Part shown: piece by piece, positions 54,213 through 62,866 of the stretch | Layout of the letters: each line of letters starts with the position of its first letter | How positions within the stretch are numbered: position 1 is the stretch's first letter | Notes under the pieces: model-generated | The model's input: the letters and a program-made list of their open reading frames with translations, nothing else | Databases searched by the model: none | What the model was told of the DNA's origin: nothing | Assembly (NCBI GenBank): GCA_964563165.1 | Contig: CAZLWA010000068.1 | Location: forward strand, 23,194-87,193 | From: CAZLWA01 sp964563165 | GTDB taxonomy: Bacteria > CLD3 > SB21 | Direction of reading: 5' to 3' | DNA length: 64,000 nucleotides | Program-made: the position numbers and the translations under genes

Positions 54213-55016
54213 CTATTCGATGACGAGATTCGAAAAATTTTCTTCAGGTTTTGGGACGTGCATATCGAGGTCTTCCAGGGCTTGCACAATGATCTTGGCA
54301 ACGGCTAAATTTCGAAACCACTTCTTGTTGGCCGGAATGACGTACCACGGCGTGTTCTTCGTGCTGCAATGAGAAAAAACATCTTCGAAGGCGTCCCGGT
54401 ATTCATCCCACAGCACACGCTCCTTCAAATCATTAGCCGAGAACTTCCAGTGTTTTTCCTTATCGTCCAGACGCTCCTGCAAACGTTTGCGCTGCTCTTC
54501 CTTGGAAATGTGCAAATAGAATTTCAAAATGGTCACTCCGTTATCGGTGAGCAGTGCTTCAAATTCATTGATCTGCTTGAATCGCCGTTTGGCCTCGTGA
54601 TCGGAGATCAATTTATGTACCCGCGTAACCAGGACATCTTCGTAATACGAACGATTGAAGATGCCGACGTTTCCTTTGGCAGGAACGTTTTTGTGAATCC
54701 TCCACAGAAAATCATGGGATCTCTCTTCTTCGGTCGGCACCTTGAAACTATGCACCATGCAACTTTGCGGATTGACCCCTCGCATTACGTGTTTGATGGT
54801 CCCGTCTTTACCGCCCGCATCCATCGCCTGTAAAATAATCAGCAGCGCGTGTTTTTTTTCTGCGTATAAAAGCTCCTGCAAATCAATCATCTTCATATTG
54901 AGGTCTTTGAACTTCTCCTGCGCATCCTCCGCGGATTGATAATCCGACGTGAAATCCGGGTCATAGTCCTTCAGTTTAACTTCCTGATCGGGCTCCACTC
55001 TCAATTGTTTGATCAT
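54213..55016 (-). CDS. ppk2: polyphosphate kinase 2 family (PPK2) phosphotransferase
   Basis: A 267-residue cytoplasmic protein with a P-loop (about 67-73, 'DAGGKDGTIKHVM') and Walker B-like 'FNRSYYEDVLVTRV'. 'GVNPQSCMVHSFKVPTEEE' is characteristic of the PPK2 family, which transfers phosphate from polyphosphate to nucleotides (AMP or ADP). ATG 55016 is chosen because a strong GGAGGAGG site precedes it; a start 4 codons earlier lies inside that site. Which nucleotide it uses cannot be read from the sequence alone. Confidence 0.92.
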   Translation of the reverse strand: MIKQLRVEPDQEVKLKDYDPDFTSDYQSAEDAQEKFKDLNMKMIDLQELLYAEKKHALLIILQAMDAGGKDGTIKHVMRGVNPQSCMVHSFKVPTEEERSHDFLWRIHKNVPAKGNVGIFNRSYYEDVLVTRVHKLISDHEAKRRFKQINEFEALLTDNGVTILKFYLHISKEEQRKRLQERLDDKEKHWKFSANDLKERVLWDEYRDAFEDVFSHCSTKNTPWYVIPANKKWFRNLAVAKIIVQALEDLDMHVPKPEENFSNLVIE

Positions 55017-55162
55017 AGCCTCCTCCATTGACTTTACTCAAGTTTCATATTTTGAGACTAAAATGCCATGACTTTTGTCAGTTTTATACCGATATGTTTT
55101 CCACTCGAACTGCCCGCCCGATTGGAAATTGCCTTTGGGCTTTCAAAAAGATTACAAACCTG

Positions 55163-55199
55163 TTGACAATGACAAAAAAGTGATATACTTTTAGTGATA
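55163..55199 (+). promoter_or_regulatory. toxin-antitoxin promoter and possible operator
   Basis: TTGACA at 55163-55168 and TATACT at 55184-55189 (spacer 15 bases) precede the antitoxin by about 30 bases. GTGATA occurs at 55181-55186 and 55194-55199, a direct repeat overlapping the -10 box and a natural site for a ribbon-helix-helix antitoxin to repress its own promoter. Confidence 0.55.
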
Positions 55200-55219
55200 C
55201 CTAAGGAAAGGAGCCATTC

Positions 55220-55459
55220 GTGGCAGAAAATTTATCGCTCAAGCTTAAGGATGAGGTTTTCAAAAAGACCGAAAAAATCGTCAACAAGCTTGATACTTCG
55301 CGCAATGCCTATATCAACGATGCAGTGGATTTTTACAATAAGCTAATGGAGCGTAAGCTGACCAAAGCCAGGCTCGTCAAAGAATCAGGAGCTGTTCATC
55401 AAACGTCATTGGATGTCCTCAAGGAGTTCGAAAAACTGGAGGACGGAAGTCACGAATGA
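55220..55459 (+). CDS. antitoxin, ribbon-helix-helix (MazE-like)
   Basis: A 79-residue protein with an N-terminal ribbon-helix-helix-type DNA-binding part ('LKDEVFKKTEKIVNKLDTSR', then 'NAYINDAVDFYNKLMERK') and a charged C-terminus that would bind the toxin ('LKEFEKLEDGSHE'). It neutralises the toxin encoded downstream and probably represses the operon through the repeat in its promoter. GTG 55220 has GGAG 6 bases upstream; the stop overlaps the toxin start by 4 bases. Confidence 0.82.
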   Translation: MAENLSLKLKDEVFKKTEKIVNKLDTSRNAYINDAVDFYNKLMERKLTKARLVKESGAVHQTSLDVLKEFEKLEDGSHE

Positions 55460-55797
55460 TCATCAAGAAGTTTTTCGTTTACACGGCCGACCTCAATCCT
55501 CATTTCGGTACCGGGCCGGAACAGATGCGTCCCGTGGTGGTCGTTCAAACGGATTCGTTGAATTTAGTGCACCCCAGTACGCTGATATGTCCTCTCACGG
55601 CCCGCGTGCACCCCGAATCCGATCTCTTGCGTGTGCATCTGCACAAGGGCGAAGCGGGATTGCCAAAGCCATCCGATATCCTGGTGGACCATGTTTGCGC
55701 CATCGACAATAAGCGGTTGGTCAAACGACTGGGTGAAATAAACGATAAGAACAAGCTGAAGTTATTGGAGAATCTTAAAATCCTGGTTTTAGAATAA
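55456..55797 (+). CDS. MazF/PemK-type endoribonuclease toxin
   Basis: A 113-residue protein with the MazF fold pattern: N-terminal 'VYTADLNPHFGTGPEQMRPV' (loop and conserved Arg) and 'TLICPLTA' of the PemK/MazF beta barrel, then 'ILVDHVCAIDNKRLVKRLG'. It should cleave mRNA when the antitoxin is lost. The gene overlaps the antitoxin stop and ends 17 bases before pheT, so toxin transcription may run into pheT. Confidence 0.88.
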   Translation: MIIKKFFVYTADLNPHFGTGPEQMRPVVVVQTDSLNLVHPSTLICPLTARVHPESDLLRVHLHKGEAGLPKPSDILVDHVCAIDNKRLVKRLGEINDKNKLKLLENLKILVLE

Positions 55798-55814
55798 TAG
55801 GAAATGGAGTCCGA

Positions 55815-58214
55815 ATGAGAATTTCCCTGAATTGGATTAAGGAATATGTTTCCCTGTCCCTTCCGCCGAAAGAACTTGCCCAGCGCCTAACCATGCAAGG
55901 GCTGAATGTTGAATCGGTCATTGAACGCGGTTCCTTTCCGGGAGTGGTGATAGGAAAAGTGTTGGAAGTCAAGAAGCATCCGAATGCCGATAAATTGTCG
56001 CTCACACGCGTGGATGTCGGAAGAGAAATACTGACCATCGTCTGCGGTGCGGCCAATGTGAAACCCGGGCAACTGGTGCCCGTGGCTACCGTAGGCACGT
56101 CCATGCCCGGCGGACTTGAAATCAAGAAAACCAAAATTCGCGGTGAAGAATCGTCCGGTATGATTTGTTCGAAAAGCGAACTGGGATTTGAAAAGGAAAA
56201 GTCGCCGGGAATTTGGGAATTGGATGGCGCGCCCGCCTTGGGACAGGATTTTGCACAGTTTATGGGCCTGAGCGATACGATCCTGGATATCGACGTAACG
56301 TCCAATCGTCCGGATTGTTTGAATTATCTTGGCGTTGCCCGGGAAATCGCCGTCATTGAAAATCAGCCCTTAAGGATTCCGGAACTGAAGATTCACGAAT
56401 CTGCGGAATCTGCCGGCGATCGTGCATCGGTGAAGATTGAAGACACGGAGGGCTGTCCGCGTTACGCGGCCCGCGTTGTGTTTGGAATCGTCCTGGGGGC
56501 GTCGCCGCAATGGCTTGTGGATTATCTGGAGTCTGCCGGTTTACGTTCGATAAACAATATTGTTGACGTGACCAATTTTGTCATGCTCGAATCCGGGCAG
56601 CCGTTGCATGCATTTGATTACGATCAATTAGCCGGCCATCAGATTGTCGTGAAACGTTCGAAAGCCGGCGAATCCTTCACGACGCTCGACGGCAAATCGC
56701 ACACCCTAAACGATGAAACCGTAATGATCTGCGATGCGGACAAGCCCATCGCTATCGGCGGTATTATGGGCGGAAAGAATTCCGAAATTTCCGGCAAGAC
56801 CGTGCGCATTCTCTTGGAATCCGCTTATTTCGATCCCGCGCGCATTCGCCGGTCGTCACAGCATCTCGGCATATACACGGACGCGTCCGAACGATTCGAG
56901 CGGGGCGTAGATCCGCTCAAAACGGATCGTGCGCTGAACCGTGCTGCCGCTTTGATTGAGCAGCTTGCCGGCGGGCAAGTACTCGCAGGCACCGTGGATA
57001 TCAATCACCTGAATTTTCCGGAGAAGAGAATTTCATTGCGCGATTCGGAGATAACAAAATTATTGGCTAAAAGCATCCCGCAAAACGAGGCCGTATCGAT
57101 ATTGGAAAAATTGGAATGTAAAGTCACGAGAATTTCCGAACAGGAACTGCAAATTACTCCGCCTTCTTTTCGCCGGGATTTGAATATCCGGGAAGACCTG
57201 ATCGAAGAAATCGCCCGCGTTTACGGTTATAACAACCTGCCTGCCGCGGGAAGCGCGCGTGTGCATTACGATCACGAAGAAAATAGATCGGAAAAATTTT
57301 CCGGCGCGATTCGGAGCGCCTTTCGCGAATTGGGATTTTCGGAGATCGTGACCAATTCCATGGTCAATCCCAAGGATCAAATGACGGTTATTCCACGGCC
57401 GGAAAAACTCGTAAGGATCTTGAATCCGATCACCGAAGAAACGTCGGTGTTACGGCTGTCCCTCCTTCCAAGTCTGTTCGAAGTCCTGCGCGGCAATCTT
57501 CACCGGAAGAATTTCGATCTGCGTCTCTATGAAATAGGCAAGACCTACGTGCAGTCCGGTCAGTCCCTGCCCAACGAATCGACGATCGTCTGCGGGTGCA
57601 TGTGCGGATCGCGCAGGCCGGTTCATTGGAGCGCCAAGCCGGAATCTGTGGATTTCTACGACTTAAAGGGTATTCTGGGCGCTCTGGGAGAAAAATTTAT
57701 GCTTGATTCTATGGTGTTTAATCCGTATGCTTCTGAAGAAATATTTTCCCCGGGTTCTTTGGAAATTCTGAACCGTCCGGACAACGGCCATGCGTTGGGC
57801 CATTTCGGAAAAATTCAAAAAAACATCCTCCGTTCATTTGATATCGAAGCGGATGTTTGGGCGCTTGAAATTGATTATTCGGAATGGATGAAGCACGCCC
57901 GCTTCAAGAGAGCATTTGCCACGATTTCCCGTTTCCCTTCGATTCAGCGCGACCTGGCGCTGACGGTCAGCCGATCTGTCCAGGCCGGCGGCTTAATGGA
58001 AGTGATTCAAAAGATCGGAGGCCAAGATTTGCACGCCCTCAGCGTATTCGATGTGTATACGGGAGATCAAATTGCGCCGGACAAGAAAAGTCTGGCATTT
58101 TCCCTTCAATTTCAATCTCCCGAGCGCACGCTCACGGAAGAAGAAATAGATCGAACGATGCAAACCATCATTTCCAAAGTCGCTGTGGATTTTGGCGCTC
58201 AATTACGATCGTAA
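55815..58214 (+). CDS. pheT: phenylalanine-tRNA ligase beta subunit
   Basis: A 799-residue protein of normal length. It opens with the tRNA-binding B1/EMAP-like part ('MRISLNWIKEYVSLSL', 'HPNADKLSLTRVDVG') and has the B3/B4 editing part, B5 DNA-binding-fold part and C-terminal FDX-ACB domain. With PheS it charges tRNA-Phe in the cytoplasm. pheS is not adjacent. A MazEF-type pair lies immediately upstream; a coiled-coil gene and zapA follow. Confidence 0.97.
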   Translation: MRISLNWIKEYVSLSLPPKELAQRLTMQGLNVESVIERGSFPGVVIGKVLEVKKHPNADKLSLTRVDVGREILTIVCGAANVKPGQLVPVATVGTSMPGGLEIKKTKIRGEESSGMICSKSELGFEKEKSPGIWELDGAPALGQDFAQFMGLSDTILDIDVTSNRPDCLNYLGVAREIAVIENQPLRIPELKIHESAESAGDRASVKIEDTEGCPRYAARVVFGIVLGASPQWLVDYLESAGLRSINNIVDVTNFVMLESGQPLHAFDYDQLAGHQIVVKRSKAGESFTTLDGKSHTLNDETVMICDADKPIAIGGIMGGKNSEISGKTVRILLESAYFDPARIRRSSQHLGIYTDASERFERGVDPLKTDRALNRAAALIEQLAGGQVLAGTVDINHLNFPEKRISLRDSEITKLLAKSIPQNEAVSILEKLECKVTRISEQELQITPPSFRRDLNIREDLIEEIARVYGYNNLPAAGSARVHYDHEENRSEKFSGAIRSAFRELGFSEIVTNSMVNPKDQMTVIPRPEKLVRILNPITEETSVLRLSLLPSLFEVLRGNLHRKNFDLRLYEIGKTYVQSGQSLPNESTIVCGCMCGSRRPVHWSAKPESVDFYDLKGILGALGEKFMLDSMVFNPYASEEIFSPGSLEILNRPDNGHALGHFGKIQKNILRSFDIEADVWALEIDYSEWMKHARFKRAFATISRFPSIQRDLALTVSRSVQAGGLMEVIQKIGGQDLHALSVFDVYTGDQIAPDKKSLAFSLQFQSPERTLTEEEIDRTMQTIISKVAVDFGAQLRS

Positions 58215-58226
58215 ACGGCTCACCGT

Positions 58227-58691
58227 ATGAGAAGATTACGAAATACCAAGTCAAAATCGACCCGCGGGGTATCGTTGGAATTCGTTCAAAACGGCTCATT
58301 GGATATTCTGGAAGGGAAAATAACCGAACTGCTGGGCGCCTTGCAGGAAGCGACAAGTGAAAACGCACATCTTCGAAACCGGATGAAAGAACTGGGAATG
58401 CCGGAAAAAGACAAAACGCTCGAGGAAAAAGAGAACATTATTCGGCGCCAGCAAATCATGTTGAAATCCAAGGAGGCGGCATTTCTGGAATTGCAGGACG
58501 CTTTCAGCGAACAGCGCCGGCAGATCGAAGCGCTGACCTCGGGAGGCGGCGGTTCGAAGGCGGCTGAAGCCCGTTCATCAGAAGACTCTCCTGACGTGCA
58601 GCCGTTGAGCGATGGCACACGCGATCGCATCCGAAACAGACTGGAAGCCGTGATGCGGAAATTAGATCAATTAGAAAAAATGATTCAGTAA
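58227..58691 (+). CDS. coiled-coil protein between pheT and zapA
   Basis: A 154-residue protein that is mostly coiled coil (about 20-105, with Glu/Lys/Gln-rich heptads such as 'LEEKENIIRRQQIMLKSKEA') and a low-complexity linker ('SGGGGSKAAEARSS'-like), ending in another helix. No enzyme motif is visible. Its position between pheT and zapA is a common place for small division-related genes in this part of bacteria; a link to division is an inference. The start is not marked by a ribosome site. Confidence 0.65.
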   Translation: MRRLRNTKSKSTRGVSLEFVQNGSLDILEGKITELLGALQEATSENAHLRNRMKELGMPEKDKTLEEKENIIRRQQIMLKSKEAAFLELQDAFSEQRRQIEALTSGGGGSKAAEARSSEDSPDVQPLSDGTRDRIRNRLEAVMRKLDQLEKMIQ

Positions 58692-58736
58692 GAATATTTT
58701 CGCGATACGTGACGTGTTGAATTAACAGACATAACA

Positions 58737-59087
58737 GTGGATAAAAGTACCGTTAAGGTAAATATTTACGGGTCGGAATATGTGATCAAAGGGGATGCGC
58801 AATCGGATCATATTGCAAAAATAGCCGGATTTGTCGACCAAAAAATGCGAGAGATTAACAAAAACGGATCCCTCAAGTCTCCGCTTAAGGTCGCCATCTT
58901 AGCTGCGCTAAATATTGCCGACGAATATTTCAAAACCAAAGACGAACAAAAAAATCAGATTGAATCGTATGAATCCCGCGTCCAGAAAATGGTGGACATG
59001 ATCGAAAATCCCGCAAACGATTCCGTCGTTGAAACGGCCGAAGAAAAAAAAGAGCCCGAGGCAATTTCCTTATTTTCTCAGCCCTAG
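58737..59087 (+). CDS. zapA: cell division protein ZapA
   Basis: A 116-residue protein. 'VKVNIYGSEYVIKGDAQSDH' and 'IAGFVDQKMREINKN' match the ZapA globular part, followed by 'VAILAALNIADEYFKTKDEQ' and a coiled coil. ZapA stabilises FtsZ filaments at mid-cell through bundling. GTG 58737 is the start. A structured RNA-like hairpin and rny follow downstream; the acidic C-terminal tail is longer than in E. coli ZapA. Confidence 0.9.
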   Translation: MDKSTVKVNIYGSEYVIKGDAQSDHIAKIAGFVDQKMREINKNGSLKSPLKVAILAALNIADEYFKTKDEQKNQIESYESRVQKMVDMIENPANDSVVETAEEKKEPEAISLFSQP

Positions 59088-59114
59088 TGTATCGTCTTTA
59101 TTTGGCTTCACTTT

Positions 59115-59186
59115 AATCCCTGTTATCAACACTTGCGTGCTCAATCGTCGCGATTGATTACAAGTTGTGATTTCAGGGATTTTTTA
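59115..59186 (+). ncRNA. rod-like hairpin with T-run; terminator or small-RNA candidate
   Basis: Stem steps on the plus strand: AATCCCTG pairs with CAGGGATT (59115-59122 / 59174-59181), then TT/TT loop, then ATCA/TGAT and ACTTG/CAAGT around a 2x2 internal loop, and a terminal hairpin TCAATCG/CGATTGA (59141-59147 / 59151-59157). A T-run follows. It is longer and more rod-like than other terminators here and lies between zapA and rny. In several bacteria 6S RNA is downstream of zapA; this is far shorter than canonical 6S. Confidence 0.45.
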
Positions 59187-59220
59187 TTTCATAACTCAAC
59201 CTAGAACAGTAAGAGGAACA

Positions 59221-60783
59221 ATGGAAATCGTCCTATTCATACTTTCGGCACTCGTGCTGGTAGTCGGCGCATTTATATTCGGTCAGGTCTATGCGACAAA
59301 GATAAAGGTCGCCAAACGCCTTCGCGAAGCCGAAGAAGAAGCAAAAAAGATCCGGAGCGACGCCGCCAACGACGCCGAGAATCTAAAAAAAGAAAAACTG
59401 ATTGAAGTCAGCGACGAGTGGTACCGCAAACGGCAGGACTTTGATGAGCAGACGAAGACGACCCGCGTGCAAATCAAGAATCAACAGGATGAACTTCTGA
59501 AGAAAGAGCGCGGCATCGAACAAAAAGGCGATTTCGTAACGCGTAAAGAAAAAGAACTCCTTCAGCGAGAAAAGCAATTACAGACAACCACGGAGGACAT
59601 TGCCAAAAAGAATGAACAACTGGATGCGATGATCAAATCCGAAAATGAAAAATTGGAACACATGGCGCGGATGACCATGGACGAAGCGAAACAGATTCTG
59701 ATAAACAATATGGTCGAAAAAGCCAAAGCCGACGCGGCGCAGGCACTTCGCAATATCAAAGAACAGGCGCAGATCGCCGCCAAAGATCAGGTCAAGAATA
59801 TTCTGCTCCAGGCCGTCAATCGAACTGCGATGGACCATACCGTGGAGACGACGGTGACTTCGATCAAACTTCCGAGTAACGAAATGAAAGGCCGGATCAT
59901 AGGGCGGGAAGGAAGAAATATCCGCGCGTTTGAGACGATCACGGGTTGTGAAATTTTAATTGACGACACGCCCAACACCATCGTTATTTCCGGATTCGAT
60001 CCGGTTCGGCGCGAAATTGCGCGCATGGCTTTGGAAAGCCTGATCACCGACGGACGGATCCATCCAGGACGTATCGAAGACGTCGTGGAAAAAGCAAAAC
60101 GCGATCTGGAGGAAACGACGATTGCCAACGGCGAAGAGGCGTTGTATGAGGCCTCGGTTCACGGCGCCCACATTGAGATCGTGAAGCTGATCGGCAAATT
60201 AAAATACCGTCAGCAGTATGGGCAGAATCTTCTTCAACACAGTATTGAAACGGCGGCGATCGCGGGCATGATGGCGGCCGAATTGGGATTTGATGTACAG
60301 TTGGCCAAGCGGGCTGCGATCTTGCATGACATCGGGTACGCCGCCGATCGCGCAGATCAGCATCATGCCGTGGTCGGTGCGGAATTGGCAAGAAAATACG
60401 GAGAAACCCAAACGGTTCAGCAGGCCATACTCCTCCATCACGAAAACCCGAATGTCGCCCATCCTATCTGTGTCATTGTCAATGCGGCGAATATTATCAG
60501 CAAGGATCGCCCGGGCGCGCAAAAGGAATCGCTGGAGAATTATTTGAAACGATTGAATAAACTGGAAGCTATCGCCTTGTCGTTCCCCGGCGTGACACAA
60601 GCCTATGCGATTCAGGCGGGCAGAGAGATCCGCGTTCTTGTGGATTACAACATCATTGAGGACAATAAAGTCAACCAACTGGCGGATGACGTCTCTCACA
60701 AAATTGAAAATGAATTGGAGTATCCCGGTCAGATCAAGATCACTGTGATTCGCGAATACCGCGCCGTGGATATGGCGAAGTAA
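59221..60783 (+). CDS. rny: ribonuclease Y
   Basis: A 520-residue membrane-anchored endoribonuclease of the usual length. It has one N-terminal membrane helix (about 3-22), a long coiled coil (about 25-200), a KH RNA-binding domain with 'GRIIGREGRNIRAFE' (about 222-236), and an HD phosphodiesterase domain with 'AAILHDIGYAAD'. It starts decay of many mRNAs at the inner membrane. AGAGGA stands 3 bases before ATG 59221; the longer frame begins in the hairpin upstream. It is downstream of pheT and zapA. Confidence 0.97.
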   Translation: MEIVLFILSALVLVVGAFIFGQVYATKIKVAKRLREAEEEAKKIRSDAANDAENLKKEKLIEVSDEWYRKRQDFDEQTKTTRVQIKNQQDELLKKERGIEQKGDFVTRKEKELLQREKQLQTTTEDIAKKNEQLDAMIKSENEKLEHMARMTMDEAKQILINNMVEKAKADAAQALRNIKEQAQIAAKDQVKNILLQAVNRTAMDHTVETTVTSIKLPSNEMKGRIIGREGRNIRAFETITGCEILIDDTPNTIVISGFDPVRREIARMALESLITDGRIHPGRIEDVVEKAKRDLEETTIANGEEALYEASVHGAHIEIVKLIGKLKYRQQYGQNLLQHSIETAAIAGMMAAELGFDVQLAKRAAILHDIGYAADRADQHHAVVGAELARKYGETQTVQQAILLHHENPNVAHPICVIVNAANIISKDRPGAQKESLENYLKRLNKLEAIALSFPGVTQAYAIQAGREIRVLVDYNIIEDNKVNQLADDVSHKIENELEYPGQIKITVIREYRAVDMAK

Positions 60784-60803
60784 TTGAGGTTTTATTTCCG
60801 TCT

Positions 60804-60990
60804 TTTTCAGGAGCTTGTCCTGATCCTTGCGAAGGAAGGGGTTAGGGATAGTTAAAATATTTACGACCTCAGCGTCCTTCCCAGGTCTGGCGTAGGTCAC
60901 CCCTCTTTGGCAGGAGGGGAGCCGCCAGATCATTTTGCTAGCGTACCAAGGACGCCTATATTCCCTACTTTTCAAGGAGGGGTTTGGGGT
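60804..60990. repeat. CCACCCC-type repeat element
   Basis: The gap between convergent rny and ssb contains a hairpin CCCCTC/GAGGGG (60900-60919), two GAAGGAAGGGGTTAGGG / AAGGAGGGGTTTGGGGTGG segments facing in the same direction, and no ORF. Related elements occur at about 61506-61560, 62795-62850 and 63590-63706. Confidence 0.5.
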
Positions 60991-60993
60991 GGT

Positions 60994-61449
60994 TTAAAAC
61001 GGCAGGTCGTCGCTGGATGCATTTGACGGCGCTTCCTGCTGAGTCACATTTGAAGGCGAAGGCTCGACCGTATCCGACGGAGCCGGAATTGAAGTTTCTC
61101 CCCTGCCCTCCATTTTTCCACCGAGCATATTCATCGAATCGGCGACAATTTCAGTCACATATTTCTTTACTCCATCTTTGTCGTCATAGGTGCGCGTTTT
61201 CAATTTGCCTTCGATGTATACGAGCGATCCCTTTTTCAAATACTGCCCGATAATTTCCGCCAGTTTTCTCCAGGCCACGACGCGATGCCAATCGGTATGT
61301 TCCACCAGTTTTCCTTCTTTGTCCTTGTACGATTCATCGGTCGCGATATTGAACGTTGCCACAGCGGCGCCGCTTGGCGTATATTTCAATTCCGGATCTT
61401 TGCCCAATCTTCCGATGAGCATGACTTTATTTAATGTGCCTTTGGACAT
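60994..61449 (-). CDS. ssb: single-stranded DNA-binding protein (with acidic tip)
   Basis: A 151-residue SSB: OB-fold in residues 1-112 ('LNKVMLIGRLGKDPELKYTP', 'ATDESYKDKEGK', 'WHRVVAWRKLAEII', 'GSLVYIEGKLKTRTY'), a Pro/Ser-rich linker and the conserved tip 'SSDDLPF' that recruits partner proteins. It protects single-stranded DNA in replication, recombination and repair. It is in the same direction as recA and a second ssb upstream. Confidence 0.95.
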   Translation of the reverse strand: MSKGTLNKVMLIGRLGKDPELKYTPSGAAVATFNIATDESYKDKEGKLVEHTDWHRVVAWRKLAEIIGQYLKKGSLVYIEGKLKTRTYDDKDGVKKYVTEIVADSMNMLGGKMEGRGETSIPAPSDTVEPSPSNVTQQEAPSNASSDDLPF

Positions 61450-61602
61450 GATGTGCTCTCTCTCAAATAGATTTACAAATTACGTTTATTAGAATTGCCG
61501 GTTTTGACCTCCCCTTACCCCTGATACGCCGTGCTGAATCGTGACTTTGTCGGGAGAAGCATTCCTTCATGGGTTCCTTAACTTCGTTCATGCTAACTAA
61601 AA

Positions 61603-62691
61603 TCACCTTGATTTTTTCTCCGAATAATTGGGGCTCTGTTTCGGCGTGTCTTTCATCGTGTCTCCTATCGGGGCGAGTCCCAATTCCTGACGGACTTTCG
61701 TTTCTATTTTTTTCGAAATCTCCGGATTATCGATCAGAAACTGCTTCGCATTTTCCCGTCCCTGCCCGATCTTTTCCTCGTTGAAAGCGAACCACGTTCC
61801 GCTTTTCTGCACGATGTTCATGTTGGACGCCAAATCGATCAGATCGCCTTCCTTGGAAATGCCCAGGCCGTACATCAGATCCACTTCCACTTCCTTGAAC
61901 GGGGGCGCAAGTTTATTCTTAACGATCTTGACTTTTGTGCGGTTGCCAACGATGTTTTCACCGGCTTTGATCTGTCCGATCCGGCGAATATCAATACGAA
62001 CGGAAGTGTAAAATTTCAATGCCCGTCCGCCGGTGGTTGTTTCGGGATTACCGAACATAACTCCGATCTTATCGCGGATCTGATTAATGAAGATCACGCA
62101 CGTTTTCGATTTGCTGACCGCGCCGGTCAGTTTGCGCATCGCCTGGCTCATCAGGCGCGCCTGCACGCCCATCGTCGCATCTCCCATTTCACCGTCGATC
62201 TCGCTTCGGGGAACGAGCGCCGCCACCGAATCAATTACGATCACATCCACCGCATTACTGCGAACGAGACGCTCGGTGATTTCCAACGCCTGTTCGCCGT
62301 TATCCGGCTGGGAGATCAACAGGTTTTCCGTGTCCACGCCCAGTCGTTTGGCATAGATGGCATCCAGTGCGTGTTCGGCGTCGATGAATGCGGCCACACC
62401 GCCAAGTTTCTGCGCCTCCGCTATCACATGCAGCGACAGCGTCGTTTTACCGCTGGATTCGGGGCCGTAAATTTCCGCGATTCGTCCCCGCGGGATCCCG
62501 CCGATGCCCAGCGCGGCGTCGATCGAGATCGAACCGGTCGAAAACACATCCACGGTAAAGGACGTGCGGTCGCCCAATTTCATGATCGAGCCCTTACCGT
62601 ATTCTTTTACGATATCCGCGAGGGTCCGGTCCAGGGAAGCTCTCTTATCTTTGTCCATGACATCGATATCGTCTTTTTTTACATCCGCCAT
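61603..62691 (-). CDS. recA: recombinase RecA
   Basis: A 362-residue protein matching RecA throughout: Walker A 'GPESSGKTTLSLH' (about 74-86), 'VIVIDSVAALVP' as Walker B, loop L1 with 'DGEMGDATMGVQARLMSQAM' and loop L2 with 'NQIRDKIGVMFGNPETTTG'. It coats single-stranded DNA, drives homologous strand exchange and triggers LexA self-cleavage. AGGAGATTAG precedes ATG 62691 by about 10 bases. Its flanking genes are two ssb paralogues on the same strand. No LexA box was recognised in the upstream 175 bases. Confidence 0.99.
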   Translation of the reverse strand: MADVKKDDIDVMDKDKRASLDRTLADIVKEYGKGSIMKLGDRTSFTVDVFSTGSISIDAALGIGGIPRGRIAEIYGPESSGKTTLSLHVIAEAQKLGGVAAFIDAEHALDAIYAKRLGVDTENLLISQPDNGEQALEITERLVRSNAVDVIVIDSVAALVPRSEIDGEMGDATMGVQARLMSQAMRKLTGAVSKSKTCVIFINQIRDKIGVMFGNPETTTGGRALKFYTSVRIDIRRIGQIKAGENIVGNRTKVKIVKNKLAPPFKEVEVDLMYGLGISKEGDLIDLASNMNIVQKSGTWFAFNEEKIGQGRENAKQFLIDNPEISKKIETKVRQELGLAPIGDTMKDTPKQSPNYSEKKSR

Positions 62692-62794
62692 TTTTACTAA
62701 TCTCCTGGTTTCTAAAATATTTTAAAAAATTAATTTCGGGTTTGTTCTGCGAAAGTATTAAAACTAAAAGTCATTCGCAAGAATAATTCGATAA

Positions 62795-62850
62795 CCACCC
62801 CTGTCCCCTTCCTTCCCAAAGCAACAGGCTCTGGGAAAGAAGGGGAATAA
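62795..62850. repeat. CCACCCC-type repeat element with perfect-looking hairpin
   Basis: ACCACCCC is followed by a 14-bp stem, CCCCTTCCTTCCCA (62805-62818) and TGGGAAAGAAGGGG (62832-62845), with one mismatch and a 13-base loop. It lies between the second ssb and recA. Confidence 0.6.
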
Positions 62851-62866
62851 GAGTGTTCCCTCGGAA

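Noticed and set aside
62692..62866. LexA-type operator before recA
   Set aside because: No palindromic box of a known LexA type was recognised; only the repeat hairpin is visible.
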